From Methanomassiliicoccaceae archaeon UBA113 (GTDB lineage: Archaea; Thermoplasmatota; Thermoplasmata; Methanomassiliicoccales; Methanomethylophilaceae), in assembly GCA_002506175.1 (NCBI GenBank), contig DAXB01000007.1, forward strand, positions 1-31,378: a stretch of 31,378 bases of DNA, in the 5' to 3' direction. Positions 7,265-19,200 of the stretch are shown one piece after another (the stretch's first letter is position 1; each line of letters starts with the position of its first letter). Made by a program: the position numbers and the translations under genes. Under the pieces are notes generated by a model. That model worked only from the letters and a program-made list of their open reading frames with translations, did no database searches and was not told where the DNA came from.

Positions 7265-7639
7265 TCATTCGCAGGAACGGGCGCATTTCGGTGCCTTCGT
7301 CCCCGTCTGCTGTTCATAGATCTCCGCAAGCAGTCCGCTCTTCTTCACAACTACGCAGAGCCTGCACATCTCGGATGGAAAATCGCTCTTATCCTCGGCG
7401 ACGAGCTTGGCGGACTTCTTTATCTGATCCATGAACTGCGGATACAGCTCGCTCTGTTCTATGAGTGCGCTGTCTCCCCTCTTCTTCTTAAGATACTGGG
7501 AGATGGCCGCATCCGTCACACCGAACCTTCTGGCCACCTCGGCCTGCGGCATGTTGTACGTGTTGACCAGCTCGTTGGCGAACTCTCTCCTGATCATCGG
7601 AAGAACATTCCAGACAACGATCTCGCAAGGTATCTTCAT
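7265..7639 (-). CDS. HTH transcriptional regulator with C-terminal Cys cluster (COG2522-like)
   Basis: 124 residues starting MKIPCEIVVW. The HTH lies at about 27-52 (NTYNMPQAEVARRFGVTDAA), followed by ISQYLKKKRG, as in the archaeal predicted regulators grouped as COG2522. The C-terminal third has Cys92-x2-Cys95 and Cys119-x3-Cys123 (plus Cys5), a possible metal or Fe-S site that could sense redox state. Starts upstream of 7639 would run into the helicase gene and are rejected. It lies 32 bases after the Lhr-type helicase stop on the same strand, so it may be co-transcribed. Its stop nearly touches the convergent glycosylase stop (7264). Confidence 0.8.
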   Translation of the reverse strand: MKIPCEIVVWNVLPMIRREFANELVNTYNMPQAEVARRFGVTDAAISQYLKKKRGDSALIEQSELYPQFMDQIKKSAKLVAEDKSDFPSEMCRLCVVVKKSGLLAEIYEQQTGTKAPKCARSCE

Positions 7640-7671
7640 AGCACTCACATCCCGAATTAACGCTATTAAGG

Positions 7672-10600
7672 TTACGCTCCGGTGTTGACCTTGGTGTAGA
7701 ATTCGGATACGTCCCAATCGTCGTCTTCCCTCTGCCTCTGAGTGTCTAGACGCATTCCGATGGCCTGAGCGGCCTCTTTCATCATGCGCGAGGCACGGTC
7801 CGTTCCCTGGAACTCCTCGACCCTCACCCCGGACGTGCATATCTTCCCGGTGAAGGATCCTATGATCTCGTTGTTGGCGATGATCACGGATTTAGTGCTC
7901 CCCACCTCTTTCTTGATTATCTCGCGAAGATACGCACTCAGATTGTCCTGGGAGTTGAGGATGAACGATTCCCCTCCTCTCTTGATGTTCTTTCCGACAT
8001 CCTCGGAGAGCATCCATCTGAGGGTAGGATCATCGCGCACGAAGAATCCTTTCTGCACGAACTTCTCCTCCTCGAGCTCCCTCAGTATCCTTCTGGTCAC
8101 GGCCATCTTGGCTCCGATGAATCCCGACATGTGCTCCGCAGTGAATATTCCGAAATCGCGAAGATGCATCTTGGCGATCTCCTTCGTGGCCTCTATGGGA
8201 TCGATGTTCCTGAGCTCGACGATGCTGTAGTTGGAATCCGCATCCTGGTAGAGGACGGACCCCCTGAGCAGCTCTGACAACAGGTTGTTCGTGCGGTCCA
8301 ACGACAGCGGGGAGTTCTCTATGATGTCCTTTTTCGACACGGGCTGCCTCTGCTCTATGAGCTTCAGCATCGTCCTGCCGTCCTCATCCGGAACGTATCC
8401 CTTCTGTGCGCGGAAGAGATACGCGTGATCGGAATCGGTGTATCCCTGATATGACGGCGTGAGGGTCATCTTCATCAGATATCCCTTCTCCATCTGCTTC
8501 TTCATGGTGGTCTTCTCGGACACGCGCGTCATGATCTCCTGATCCCCGCGGATGTAGCCGCGTTCGGCCACACAGCTGACTACAGACTGGTACTTGGATA
8601 GCTTCGACACCTTCTGTTTCTGGAAGACATACGTTAGCATCTGATCCTCCGTCATCGTCCAAGGGTTGAAATCCCCCTTGGCGTAGAATCCGTTGACGAA
8701 TACGTATCCGCTGTCGGTCAGGATCTGGACCATGTCCGGGCTCAGTTCCTGCGCATCGACACCCAGAACCTCCCTGATACGTACGATGTCTATGCCCTTC
8801 TGATGGTAGAATCCCATCATCTTGTCGATGGCTCCGAGGGTATCCGGGAGAAGCTCGGGTCCATCCATGTCCATGGAACGGATCTCGATGCATCCGGACA
8901 TCTCCCATATCTCCAACGCTCCTTTGATGACGGCCCCCTTGACGAGAGGGTAGATCCATCTGTCACCATAGCGTGCGGCGATCTCGGCCCACTTGGAGCC
9001 CAGATCGGAATCGAACAGCGAGAGCACCCTCATCGGGTAGTCCTGTTCCTCAGCCTGGTCGATAAGTGGTATCTCTTCGGGCATTATGTACATCGGGGTC
9101 TGACCGTCTCCCACCGAGACTACTTTGGCTCCGATCTCGGATGCAAGTGCCTCGACTGCATCCAGCGGGATGCCCACCATATAACGGAGTGCCATCGCCG
9201 GGATCGGCCCATAGGCCTTGATTGCTATCTCCAGGAGGTCTTTGGCAGGATTGCCCTCGGGAACGCCTGCCCTGTAAACTGCGTATGTGTTCTCGGTACC
9301 CCAATCCTCCTTCTCATCAAATGCACGGACGATCATGAGGGAACGGTCCAGACGCATGACGGATTCGCGGACGACCTCCTTGTCCATTCCGGTCTCCGCT
9401 ACAAGCTGGCGCATCGTCGCCCTGCCCATTCCGTCGATGACGTTCAGAAGGTCCCTGTCCTCCGCGGTGGTCTCATCGGTCCTGATGGCTGCGTACTTGT
9501 CCGCATCCTTCTGCGTGACGAACCTGACCTTCCCCCTGACGAACCTTCCGTACTGTATGGTTCCGGACTCGCGGAGCGAGTACCACTCGTCCAGATTGAA
9601 ATCGTCAACCCTGTTGTAGACGTCCAGCTCGCTTCCGGCCGAACCGTGGAATTCGAAGTATTCCTGGATGGTCTTGAAATGCTGACCCTTGGTGAGCCTG
9701 TAACGCTCCACAGCTTCGAAGCTGTATATGTTGTCGTGACCGGCCTTGAGCCTCATATGGTCGATCTTCAGCATGTACTGGTCGTTCTCCGATACCAGGA
9801 ACCTGCCCTTGAGGACCTCGTCGTTCGCCACCAGGGATTCGAGCGATGTGTGGGCTTCCTCCTCCGTTATGGACAGCGAGAATGAGACTTCCTGCACGGT
9901 TGCAGGTGCGAAGCAATCGAGGTACCTCAACACGATACGGTCCATGGCCTCGTTCCTATCCACCTCCGGATACTCCACACGTCCGAACAGCCATTTGCTT
10001 CCGGACAGGTCCGACCTCGTGATCATGTACATGGACTCGAGCTTCCTGATGGACCTTATGGCCATGTCCTCGCTGATCTCAAGCTTCTCGGCTATCTCGG
10101 AAAGTTGTGTATCCATGTCGATCGCATCATAGACCGCACGATCCGTATCGTTTAGCTCACGTATCTTCTTGGTAGCTTCCGCATAGAACGGGAGCTCATC
10201 CGCAGCCATGATATGCGGTTCATCCAGGAACACTGTCCCGATGTCACCGGAATGCATCAGCTCACGGACCCAACCGTCGATGGTGGATCTGTCCTCATCC
10301 GTGTATGAATAGATGTTCCTCCCCCTCTCACGCATCGCCTGCAAAGGTCCGGTCTCCATCAGGAGCTTCGGAATATCCTCCTTGCATGTGATACGGGTGG
10401 GCTTCTGAGCGTAATACGGCACGATCTGGTCCTCTTCGAACTCGAACTCGCTGACCGAGTCTCCGAGAGCGCGATACAACACCTTCCTATGCAGCTCCCT
10501 GAGGAGCGCGGAGCGATCCTCCATCAACACTATATCCGAGAAACCGGAAAGGATGGCCGAATGGGCGAACGGTGAAGGGGTACCTGTATAGTGGATGAGA

Positions 10601-13032
10601 TTGAGCTTCATCTCTCCGATGTCGATGAGGTCCAGGACGTACTTTGCATTCTTGATGTCCATGTCATCCTCCATGACCTCCCTGTAGGTCTCCTCGATGA
10701 CAGGGACGTTCTCCATCCCCCCGAGGGACTCCAGCAGGAACGATGATCTGACCTGCTGCCTGTTGACGGATATCGGCCTCCCCATGTAGTTCCTGAGGAT
10801 CATGAAGCTCCTCGCCGCGGTATGCCTGAATCTCAGCTTGAATATCTCGGAATCCTTGAGGGATTTCCTGAGGACCGTCTCCAATTCTCCGGACCTTATA
10901 AGTCCGGGTATCATCGATAGATCGAATGTCCTGGGGCACCCCAGCATGAAGCTGTCATCCGAGATCGTGACGGAGACATTAGCACCGAGCAGGTTGGTGA
11001 GCCTGAATGCGTATGCGCGGGACAGGGCATCGTTCACCCTGCGCCCGAACGGGAAATGGAATACGAGCTTCTGGTTGCCTGACGGGTCTATGTACTCCTC
11101 GACGGCCAACATGTTGTCGTCCGGGATGAATCCCGCGACCGCGTCCTGCTCCTTGAAATACGACAGCACGCTCCTCGCGGATCCCTCATCGACATCGAAC
11201 TCCGCCGAGATCTTCTTGATGGCCTCGGCCTCGTCCATCTTTATCATGGACGTCATCTCATGCCTGAAGACAGCCACGTCCATCGACAGGTCGAAGGACC
11301 TGGGGAGCATCTCGCCTGCCCATGAGGGAACGGTGGGCTTCCTTCCGTTGGCCTCCTTCACATACGCCGTCATCCCTTTGGAACGGACGAACTCGAACGA
11401 ACGTCCCCCAAGCACGAAGACGTCCCTGGGCGAGAGCCTCTCGACGAACTTCTCGGACAGCTCTCCGGCCATGGACCCGTGGTTGGTTATCACACGGTAG
11501 TTGGCCTCCTCCGGGATCGTACCGAGGTTCATGAAATAGATCATGCGGGAACCTTTCTTCTTCCCGAAGACATTCTCCTCCTCATCATACCAGATCTTGG
11601 AATACACGCCCTCGAAATCATCCTTGCTTCCGAGGTAGCGTATGACCTGCATGAAGCTCTCCTTGGACAGCGTGCGGTAACAGTACGAACCTTTGATCAG
11701 TTCATAGGCCTCATCGATATCCCATCTGCTGTCGAGACTCATACCAACTATGGTCTGCGACAATACGTCCAGACAGTTCTCAGGAATACCGACACGGTCG
11801 ATATCTCCCCTGTGTGCGGCACGGCACATGACGGCACACTCCACAAGATCGTCGGGATCGAACACCAACAGCCTTCCCTTTGCGACCTTTCCGAAACTGT
11901 GTCCGCTCCTTCCGATCCTCTGGAGACCTTTCGCGACGGATTTGGGAGAACCGATCTGACATACAAGATCGACCGAACCTATGTCGATTCCCAGCTCCAG
12001 GGATGTTGAAGATACCACGCACTTTATCTCCCCGTGCTTGAGACGCTCCTCGACATCCATCCTCGTCTCTCTGCCGAGAGAGCTGTGATGGACCTCTATG
12101 TTCTCCAACCCGCGCTCCTTTAGCTTGTAAACAACGCTCTCTGCTCCGGACCTCGTATTGGTGAACACCAACGTGGTGTCATGCTCGTCGATGAGCTCTT
12201 TCAGAGTATCGTACATCATCGAGTTGACTATGTCCGATGACAGTGTGGTCAGATCCCTGGTGGGACAGATGACCTGCAGATCCAGGGTCTTCTTCGAACC
12301 GGATTCGATGAGGGCCACATCCCTCACGGACCCGTCCGGGTTGCATCCTACCAGATAGGATGCGATGGCATCGATCGGAGCGAGCGTAGCGGACAGACCG
12401 ATACGGGTGAATTCGTTCTCGCAATGATTCCTGAGACGCTCCAACGTGAGCGAGAGGAAAGCACCTCTCTTGGAATCGCATATATCGTGGATCTCATCCA
12501 AGATCACCCATTCGACCTTCCTGAAAGCATCGCTGAACTTGGGTGCGGCCAAGATGAGTGCGAGGCTCTCGGGGGTCGTGATGAGGATGTGCGGCGGATG
12601 GCGGACCATCTTCTGCCTCTCGCTCTGAGGCGTGTCGCCTGACCTGACGGCCACCGTTATGTTCGGGATATTCATCCCGTACTTCCCGGCAACAGCCCTC
12701 ATCTCTGCCAAAGGCGTATTGAGGTTGCGATTGACATCGTTTCCCAAAGCCTTCAAGGGCGAGACGTAGATGCAGTATACCCTCTCCTCAAGAGTGCCCT
12801 CCTTAGCATAACGAGTCAACTCGTTGATGATGCTGGTGAATGCCGTGAGCGTCTTTCCTGATCCGGTCGGTGAAGAAACTAGGACATTGCGCCTCTGATG
12901 GATCACAGGGATGGCTTTCGCCTGAGGGATGGTGAGATCGTCGTATCTCTCATTGAACCACGTCGAAATGAGTGGTTCCATCATTCCCATGACTTCATCC
13001 TTTGTGTATGTTCTGTCTACTTTTTCCACCAT
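7672..13032 (-). CDS. lhr: Extended Lhr-type superfamily 2 helicase
   Basis: ATP-dependent 3'-5' nucleic-acid helicase, about 1786 residues from MVEKVDRTYT. The core shows a Q-motif-like segment (LTIPQAKAIPV), Walker A SSPTGSGKT (about 53-61), DEIH (about 179-182), SAT (about 214-216), TNTRS, and motif VI QRIGRSGHS (about 371-379), all typical of Lhr. Archaeal Lhr core proteins are usually about 850-950 residues. Here about 850 more follow with repeated winged-helix-like segments near 945-990, 1040-1065, 1190-1220, 1553-1590 and 1620-1658, resembling the layout of long bacterial Lhr (about 1500 aa) with its C-terminal domain. The upstream ATG at 13077 lies across the TATA box, so 13032 is preferred. 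An HTH/Cys protein follows 32 bases downstream. Confidence 0.9.
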   Translation of the reverse strand: MVEKVDRTYTKDEVMGMMEPLISTWFNERYDDLTIPQAKAIPVIHQRRNVLVSSPTGSGKTLTAFTSIINELTRYAKEGTLEERVYCIYVSPLKALGNDVNRNLNTPLAEMRAVAGKYGMNIPNITVAVRSGDTPQSERQKMVRHPPHILITTPESLALILAAPKFSDAFRKVEWVILDEIHDICDSKRGAFLSLTLERLRNHCENEFTRIGLSATLAPIDAIASYLVGCNPDGSVRDVALIESGSKKTLDLQVICPTRDLTTLSSDIVNSMMYDTLKELIDEHDTTLVFTNTRSGAESVVYKLKERGLENIEVHHSSLGRETRMDVEERLKHGEIKCVVSSTSLELGIDIGSVDLVCQIGSPKSVAKGLQRIGRSGHSFGKVAKGRLLVFDPDDLVECAVMCRAAHRGDIDRVGIPENCLDVLSQTIVGMSLDSRWDIDEAYELIKGSYCYRTLSKESFMQVIRYLGSKDDFEGVYSKIWYDEEENVFGKKKGSRMIYFMNLGTIPEEANYRVITNHGSMAGELSEKFVERLSPRDVFVLGGRSFEFVRSKGMTAYVKEANGRKPTVPSWAGEMLPRSFDLSMDVAVFRHEMTSMIKMDEAEAIKKISAEFDVDEGSARSVLSYFKEQDAVAGFIPDDNMLAVEEYIDPSGNQKLVFHFPFGRRVNDALSRAYAFRLTNLLGANVSVTISDDSFMLGCPRTFDLSMIPGLIRSGELETVLRKSLKDSEIFKLRFRHTAARSFMILRNYMGRPISVNRQQVRSSFLLESLGGMENVPVIEETYREVMEDDMDIKNAKYVLDLIDIGEMKLNLIHYTGTPSPFAHSAILSGFSDIVLMEDRSALLRELHRKVLYRALGDSVSEFEFEEDQIVPYYAQKPTRITCKEDIPKLLMETGPLQAMRERGRNIYSYTDEDRSTIDGWVRELMHSGDIGTVFLDEPHIMAADELPFYAEATKKIRELNDTDRAVYDAIDMDTQLSEIAEKLEISEDMAIRSIRKLESMYMITRSDLSGSKWLFGRVEYPEVDRNEAMDRIVLRYLDCFAPATVQEVSFSLSITEEEAHTSLESLVANDEVLKGRFLVSENDQYMLKIDHMRLKAGHDNIYSFEAVERYRLTKGQHFKTIQEYFEFHGSAGSELDVYNRVDDFNLDEWYSLRESGTIQYGRFVRGKVRFVTQKDADKYAAIRTDETTAEDRDLLNVIDGMGRATMRQLVAETGMDKEVVRESVMRLDRSLMIVRAFDEKEDWGTENTYAVYRAGVPEGNPAKDLLEIAIKAYGPIPAMALRYMVGIPLDAVEALASEIGAKVVSVGDGQTPMYIMPEEIPLIDQAEEQDYPMRVLSLFDSDLGSKWAEIAARYGDRWIYPLVKGAVIKGALEIWEMSGCIEIRSMDMDGPELLPDTLGAIDKMMGFYHQKGIDIVRIREVLGVDAQELSPDMVQILTDSGYVFVNGFYAKGDFNPWTMTEDQMLTYVFQKQKVSKLSKYQSVVSCVAERGYIRGDQEIMTRVSEKTTMKKQMEKGYLMKMTLTPSYQGYTDSDHAYLFRAQKGYVPDEDGRTMLKLIEQRQPVSKKDIIENSPLSLDRTNNLLSELLRGSVLYQDADSNYSIVELRNIDPIEATKEIAKMHLRDFGIFTAEHMSGFIGAKMAVTRRILRELEEEKFVQKGFFVRDDPTLRWMLSEDVGKNIKRGGESFILNSQDNLSAYLREIIKKEVGSTKSVIIANNEIIGSFTGKICTSGVRVEEFQGTDRASRMMKEAAQAIGMRLDTQRQREDDDWDVSEFYTKVNTGA

Positions 13033-13063
13033 AGGGGCCACAATCAAGGACCCTATATTGGAG

Positions 13064-13076
13064 GATAATATAAGCA
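13064..13076 (-). promoter_or_regulatory. TATA box of the Lhr-type helicase
   Basis: The minus strand reads GCTTATATTATCC, centred about 37 bases upstream of the ATG at 13032, giving a predicted leader of about 10 bases. A short dyad GACCGA...TCGGTC (13100-13124) lies further upstream but is too short to call an operator. Confidence 0.55.
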
Positions 13077-13150
13077 TTAGGTAAAAGTGCGTATTATCTG
13101 ACCGAGAAAACGCATCGTTCGGTCTGATGATCTCTACAAGAAGATATAAC

Positions 13151-13166
13151 GGCCCCCGAAGGGGCC
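13151..13166 (-). terminator. UUCG-capped hairpin after the giant surface-protein gene
   Basis: On the minus strand GGCCCC-TTCG-GGGGCC forms a perfect 6-bp stem with the very stable C(UUCG)G tetraloop. It starts 41 bases after the stop of the giant gene and is followed by TTATATCTTCTTG. It probably ends or protects that transcript. Confidence 0.6.
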
Positions 13167-13206
13167 TCTGAAATCGTTTGCATGAAGTTTATCCGATCCG
13201 TCCCGA

Positions 13207-16200
13207 TCATCTTCTCTCGAACCTGGTTATCACGAACGCTATTATCGCAATGAGAACTATGATTCCGATACAATAGTACAGCAATTCCTGCATGACCTTA
13301 TCGAATAACGGAGTGATAGTCATGTTGTCGATGACCTTGCTGTAATCGTAGGACCAGCCGGTGAACAGGTATCCCTCCTTTGTAACGGACACCGAGTTCC
13401 AGGACTTGAGGACATCATTGGTAGACGTTCCGTACTCGAAACCGCGGGTGTATGTGTTACTATCTGTCTTGGTCCATCCGACCGGAGTCTTGCTTACGCT
13501 CGCATCCCCTACATTCACGGTGACTATGTACATACCCTCGACCCAGACCGCATAGAACGTCACTGTGTTGGTGAGGTCCGCAGTCTTGGAAAGCTGCTCC
13601 GTGAATGAATCGATAGACATCGCGACCCTGGCATCCGGGTTCGTGGACCATCCGACGATGTTCTTGTTACCGTTGGTTCCGATCAGACTGTCATATGGCT
13701 TCAGTTTGAACTCGGCACCTATGGTGTATGTGGACTCATCGGTAGGAACCTTTCCAGTACCTCCGTTACCGTTGTACACTACTTTGTACTCGATCAACTC
13801 CCATACGACATCAAGGTGCACGGTGTTGCCGGCTTTCGATGTCAAATTGAGGAAGAACGGTCCTTTGACTGTCTCCGCGGATTCTGCCCACTGGATCCAA
13901 TAATCTCCGTAGATACTGTATTTGGCGGTTGTCTTATCGACATCAGAAGATTCCCACCCTATGAACCTGTATCCGGTTTTGTCAGTACTTTCCAATGCGA
14001 ACTGGACATCGTATATCGCAGTGATCTTGGTATAGCTCGCCGAGGAATCGTAACGATATTCCACTTCGTATGTTATAGGGGTCCAAACCGCATACAGAGT
14101 GACCATATCGTTGATATCCGCATAAGCGGCCATGGTCTCCGTGAACGTTTCGTTACCGCTGATATCCGTGGTTTTATCGACGCTCCATCCCGCGAAAGTG
14201 TATCCTGTCTTCACAGACCCGCCGTATGAGCTGAATTTGAACGGCTGTCCGACACGTCCGGTGACATCTCCGTCAACATCTCCGGATGTACCTCCGTTGA
14301 AATTGTATGCGACATCGTACAGAGTCCTCTCCCACTGCCCGTACATCTCCACGACCCCCTCCGCCTGTGTTGTGAGGTCTATGAAATACGGTCCGATTGC
14401 TATTTCTGAACCATAGTCCCATGAATACCAGATAATACCGTTATGGCTGTACTGTGCAGTATCTCCGGTGAGTGCTCCTCTCCATCCTTTGAACTCCCAT
14501 CCGGCCTTGACAGGCTCATCGAGAGCCAAAGGTTCATCATACGACACTTTAACCGTGGAGTAAGATGCCATTGAATCATCGGCAAAGTACCTCACATAGT
14601 ACTTGATCGGCTTCCAAAGAGCATAGAACCATACCGTCTCCCCATCCTCCGATGCGGAGACCATGGTCTGCGTGAATTTAACCTTCACAGGATTTTTAGG
14701 ATCTGTGGTACATGCTCCGACATAGGTACCATCCTTCAGAGACCATCCTTCAAGAGTATATCCGGGCTTGACCCCGTCGACCACCATTGCGAGATCGAAA
14801 GCTTCGGAACCGACTGATGAACGCAATGTGTTCCATTTGATCGCGGTACAGGTTCCTCCGTTGATCGAATACGCCAAGGTATACTCCTTCGATTGCCAGT
14901 TGGCGAACATAGTGACCGTATTACCTGCATCCTGCAGGTTCATGAAATCCGTAGCCATAACCAGTGTTCCGGTCCATCTGGTGGTCAGGGTACCGTCTCC
15001 CGCATCCATCATAGCGTTCGTTCCCAGGTTCTCCGCGGTCCATCCTATGAACACAGAGCCCTCTCTGACCGGATTGGATATGTGCGTGACGCTGTCTATG
15101 TATGTGAACGGGGAGTTGGTAAGGATTCCTCCATCCAGTTCCCATCTGATACTATAGGTCTTCTTCTCCCAGACGGCATAGAACGTCACCTTGTTGGTTT
15201 GGGTGGAACTGGCGAACGTGGCTGTGAATTTTCCGTCCTCATAGGCCTTCGTGTCACCCATGGCGATCGGGCTCCATCCTTTGAAATCGTATCCGGCCAA
15301 GGTGTACTCTCCTTTCGGATAATAGAACTCATCATCGATTGCATATCCAGCGGCATTTTTATCCACCGGGTATTCCTTCGCGCTTCCGGAGGTCTTTCCG
15401 TCCAACGTCAGATTGTATGTGACCGTGTACCTGTTATTGGCCCATATCGCCTTTACGGTAATTACATTCATATCTTGTTTATCTTCGGTCACGATCTCCG
15501 CCATTGACGCCATACCCCTTGTAAGCTTGACGGTCTTGACCGTGGATGCGTACTTCGATCCCTCGTCTGTATTGTCTTTAATGTGCCAATACTGAAGGTT
15601 CTTGTACTGATAGCTGTAGGTTCCCTCCGGCAACAACGAAAACTCATCATCGACCTTGACATCCTCTATGGTGAGAGGCAAGGTACTGGTTCCTCCATCG
15701 AGGTTGAATTTGATGGTGTACGATACCTTCTTCCAAATGGCATACAGCGTGATGTGGTCGGATGACTCCCCGACGAACTCGCTGATCTCCGCCGAGCTCA
15801 CGACGGCATCTTGTTTTCCATCGGCGTATACCTTCGAACCCTGTCCTTCCGGATCGATACACCATCCGATGAACCTGTATCCATCACTCTTCTTAACGGA
15901 GAACGATGCTATTTTGAACTGCACATCGGGATATGCCCTTAGGTCTCCGCCATACCTTCCGCTGATCTCGCTACCTCCGTTCTTGTCATAAAGGATGGCG
16001 TATGACTTCGCCGACCACTGGGCATAGAACTTGAAAACCATGTTTTCATCCACATGCACACGGACCAAATCATCTGTTATCTCGAGGTTATATCCTCCCG
16101 GCATACGGTTATCCGGATCGTCTGCAACGGTCCAGGTCCAACCTTCGAATATGTATCCGGATCTCTTCATGACGGTGCTGGTCGGAAGGATGATCGTATC

Positions 16201-19200
16201 CCCGACCTTGTATGACCTGGAATCCACAAGGTTGCTGTTGTCCGCGCCAGGGTAGTTCTTGTCATATGACACGGTGAAACTCGAACCGTCAAAGCTTCCT
16301 TTGACAGTGTATTCGAACACATATGTTCCCGATGTTTCGTTGTGCACGAAGTTTGCATCGGAAACGAACGTTATCGTCTTGCTCTTTGGATTCTTCCAAT
16401 CCACGAATCCTTTCGCATTGGTCTTGGGCTGTCCGAGACTGTATTTACGATCGCCCCCGTCCTCCGTAAAATCAGAATATCTCAACGAGGTGTGATCCCC
16501 ATCATACAGCGTAACACCATTCAATTCAACAGCCTGAGCCAACGTTTCTTCTTTACCAACATCATAGAAATTGTAGATCAGCCTGTATTCGATATCATCC
16601 GAGATGGCATAAATCCTATTGATGTCGGAAGTGATCTTGTCGCCCTCATTCAATAATAAACCTGTTGCTGTTCCGAGCCTCCATTCTGAAATATACATTC
16701 CCTTCATGCTATCATACTCGGATGCATCGATGAATGTTGCTGCCATAGGATGGCTAGCGTCTGTGTATTTTAGGAGATTGTTATTATTCTCTATCGCAGT
16801 TATTGTAGTTTCTCCATACACGACAATCGTCTTTGACACTTCTGAAGCGGCCGGAGACAGATATATATCGATATAGTGAGGGTTAGGGGTGAAATGAGCG
16901 ATTAATTGCAGATTCCTCGGAGGCATAGGGTCCCCGTTTTCGTACTTAACACCCGTACCGTTCTGTCCTGTGTACCATCCCTTGAACTGATAGTTGTCAT
17001 ATCCATATTCGGATGGATCCTTAATAGTTGGTAAATTCTCAATATCCTGTCCAAAACCTACATCCTGAGGGTTTCCTCCGACAACCTCTTCCGAAGGGAA
17101 CTCTGTCAGAACTCCGTCTTTGACATACAATAGAGTGAGTTTGAATTGAACATCGTTCCATACAGCCCTCATCTCGGTAACAGGGCGCCATATCGTGAAG
17201 GAATCGCCCTGATTATAATTAACTGTGGTGATCCCATCGCCGAGAACGCACTGCCAATATGCAAAGAATATACCTTCTGCATCGGGCACTGCTGCCTCAA
17301 GCACTATGGTCGTACCATAATTATAATCCGCATCCGTGGGTGACACCACCCCAACAGTCGGATTACTGGAAGTGTAGTGTAATGTAAGAGGCCCTGCAGT
17401 CTCCACTGAAGCTAAATCCATCGAACCGAACACTACAATCTGATCGTCGCTACATCCGACCTTGAGACCGCCTTCGGTATACGCAAACAGATACCTTGCA
17501 GTATCCTTTGGTGTCTTTACAGACGGGAGAATGATTGTACTGCCCTCTATAGCGTTAATCGGACTGTTGAAACCTCCATACCAAAGCTCATCCTCGGTGA
17601 TGGGTATCGTGATAGTGTTGTAGCTTCTCTTCTCTTCCCCGGTAACCGAATCGTTGAACCATGTCTCCCTTACGTTCCAGGAGCCCTGAACCGAGTAGAT
17701 GTCCAGATCCTCATTGGCAGTAAACGGGGCTCCGCCAACCCATGAATCCGAATTGACATAAACGCTGATTCTGTCTGAATGTTTGGCGTTGCCATCCAAC
17801 ACGAAAGCGTTCTCACCCTTTGTCACACTCTTTGGCAATGACACATGCGTAAGACCCCTATTATTGCGGAATACATTGGTGATGTCTGTCACACGTTCAG
17901 GCAATGCTACTGACGTAAGCTTACAATTTGAAAACGCATACGCCCCGATATACCTCAACGACGATGGAAGATCCGCTGATTCCAATGAAGTACATTTATA
18001 GAATGCATAACAACCTATTTCCAACAAGACAGGGGAGAATTTCACCCACTTCAAACCGCACTCGTTGAATGCATACTCCCCTACACTGGAAACTTTCGAG
18101 GAAGACATATCCAGGTAATGTAAACTTGTACACTTATCGAACGCATGATCGCCGATCTCCGTAACCGTGGATGGGACCGAGAAGGTATTGGAAGAATTAC
18201 GGAACGCAAACATGCATCCGTTGAATGCATAACTCTTGATCTTTTCCAGATTCTCAGGAAATACGATTTGATAGATCGTACTGCATCCGTCGAAAGCATG
18301 TTCATCGATGAGCCTAACAGCGGCTGGAATCGAGAGCAATCCGGAAGATGTACGCAACAAATTTCCGCATCCGTTGAATGTATATGATGGGATGGTCTGA
18401 AGACTGGCAGGAAGCTGGATTCTATCCAGAGAATCACACCCGTTGAACGTATATGTGCCCATGCTTGAAATCGAATCGGACAAATATGCCTTCTCCAACT
18501 CCGTGCATCCTTCGAAAACCTTGTCTCCGAGAGTCGTAACGTACGTCATTATTACATTCGATGTGTTTTCATTAGAAATTTCTTTAATCGATGAACAACC
18601 TTTGAACGCTTCGTTTCCTATTGCAACAATATTCGGAATCTGTACAGAAGTCAAAGAAACACATCCGGAGAATGTCCCCTCTGGAAGTTTGGTCAAAGAA
18701 TCAAAACCGCTGACTGTCTCTAGTTTCCTTGCATCCATGAACATATTCTTTTCAATCGAAGACACTTTTGTGAATCCTTCAACCTTTATCAAATTAGGGA
18801 ACGAAACCGAACCGAATTCTACAGACAGGGCCGTGTTACCATCGGATATGAACATCCCGTTATCTTCCCCATCGTAAGCATCCGTAGTCAAATACGTTAT
18901 TCCGTCGCATCCTTTGAAACAATCTGTATAGAAATTTTCCGCATCAGGAAGGATGACAAGTGTGAGATTGATACAACCACTAAAGGCATAATCTGAAACT
19001 ATGCCTATTCCGTCGAGACTTACGCTTCTCAACGATTTACACTGCGTAAACACCCCTTCAGATAAGATTCCAGATAACTTTATCAACTCTCCGTCGCCCA
19101 CAACTGATACTTTTGTTATTGCGGTACCCTGGAACGCATATTTCGACAGAGGTTTGATATTCACATTAAGAACCAATTCGCCTCTGAGTCCGCTCACTCC

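Noticed and set aside
13100..13124. Inverted repeat GACCGA...TCGGTC upstream of lhr
   Set aside because: Only 6 bp of stem with a 13-base loop; expected by chance in a window this size.
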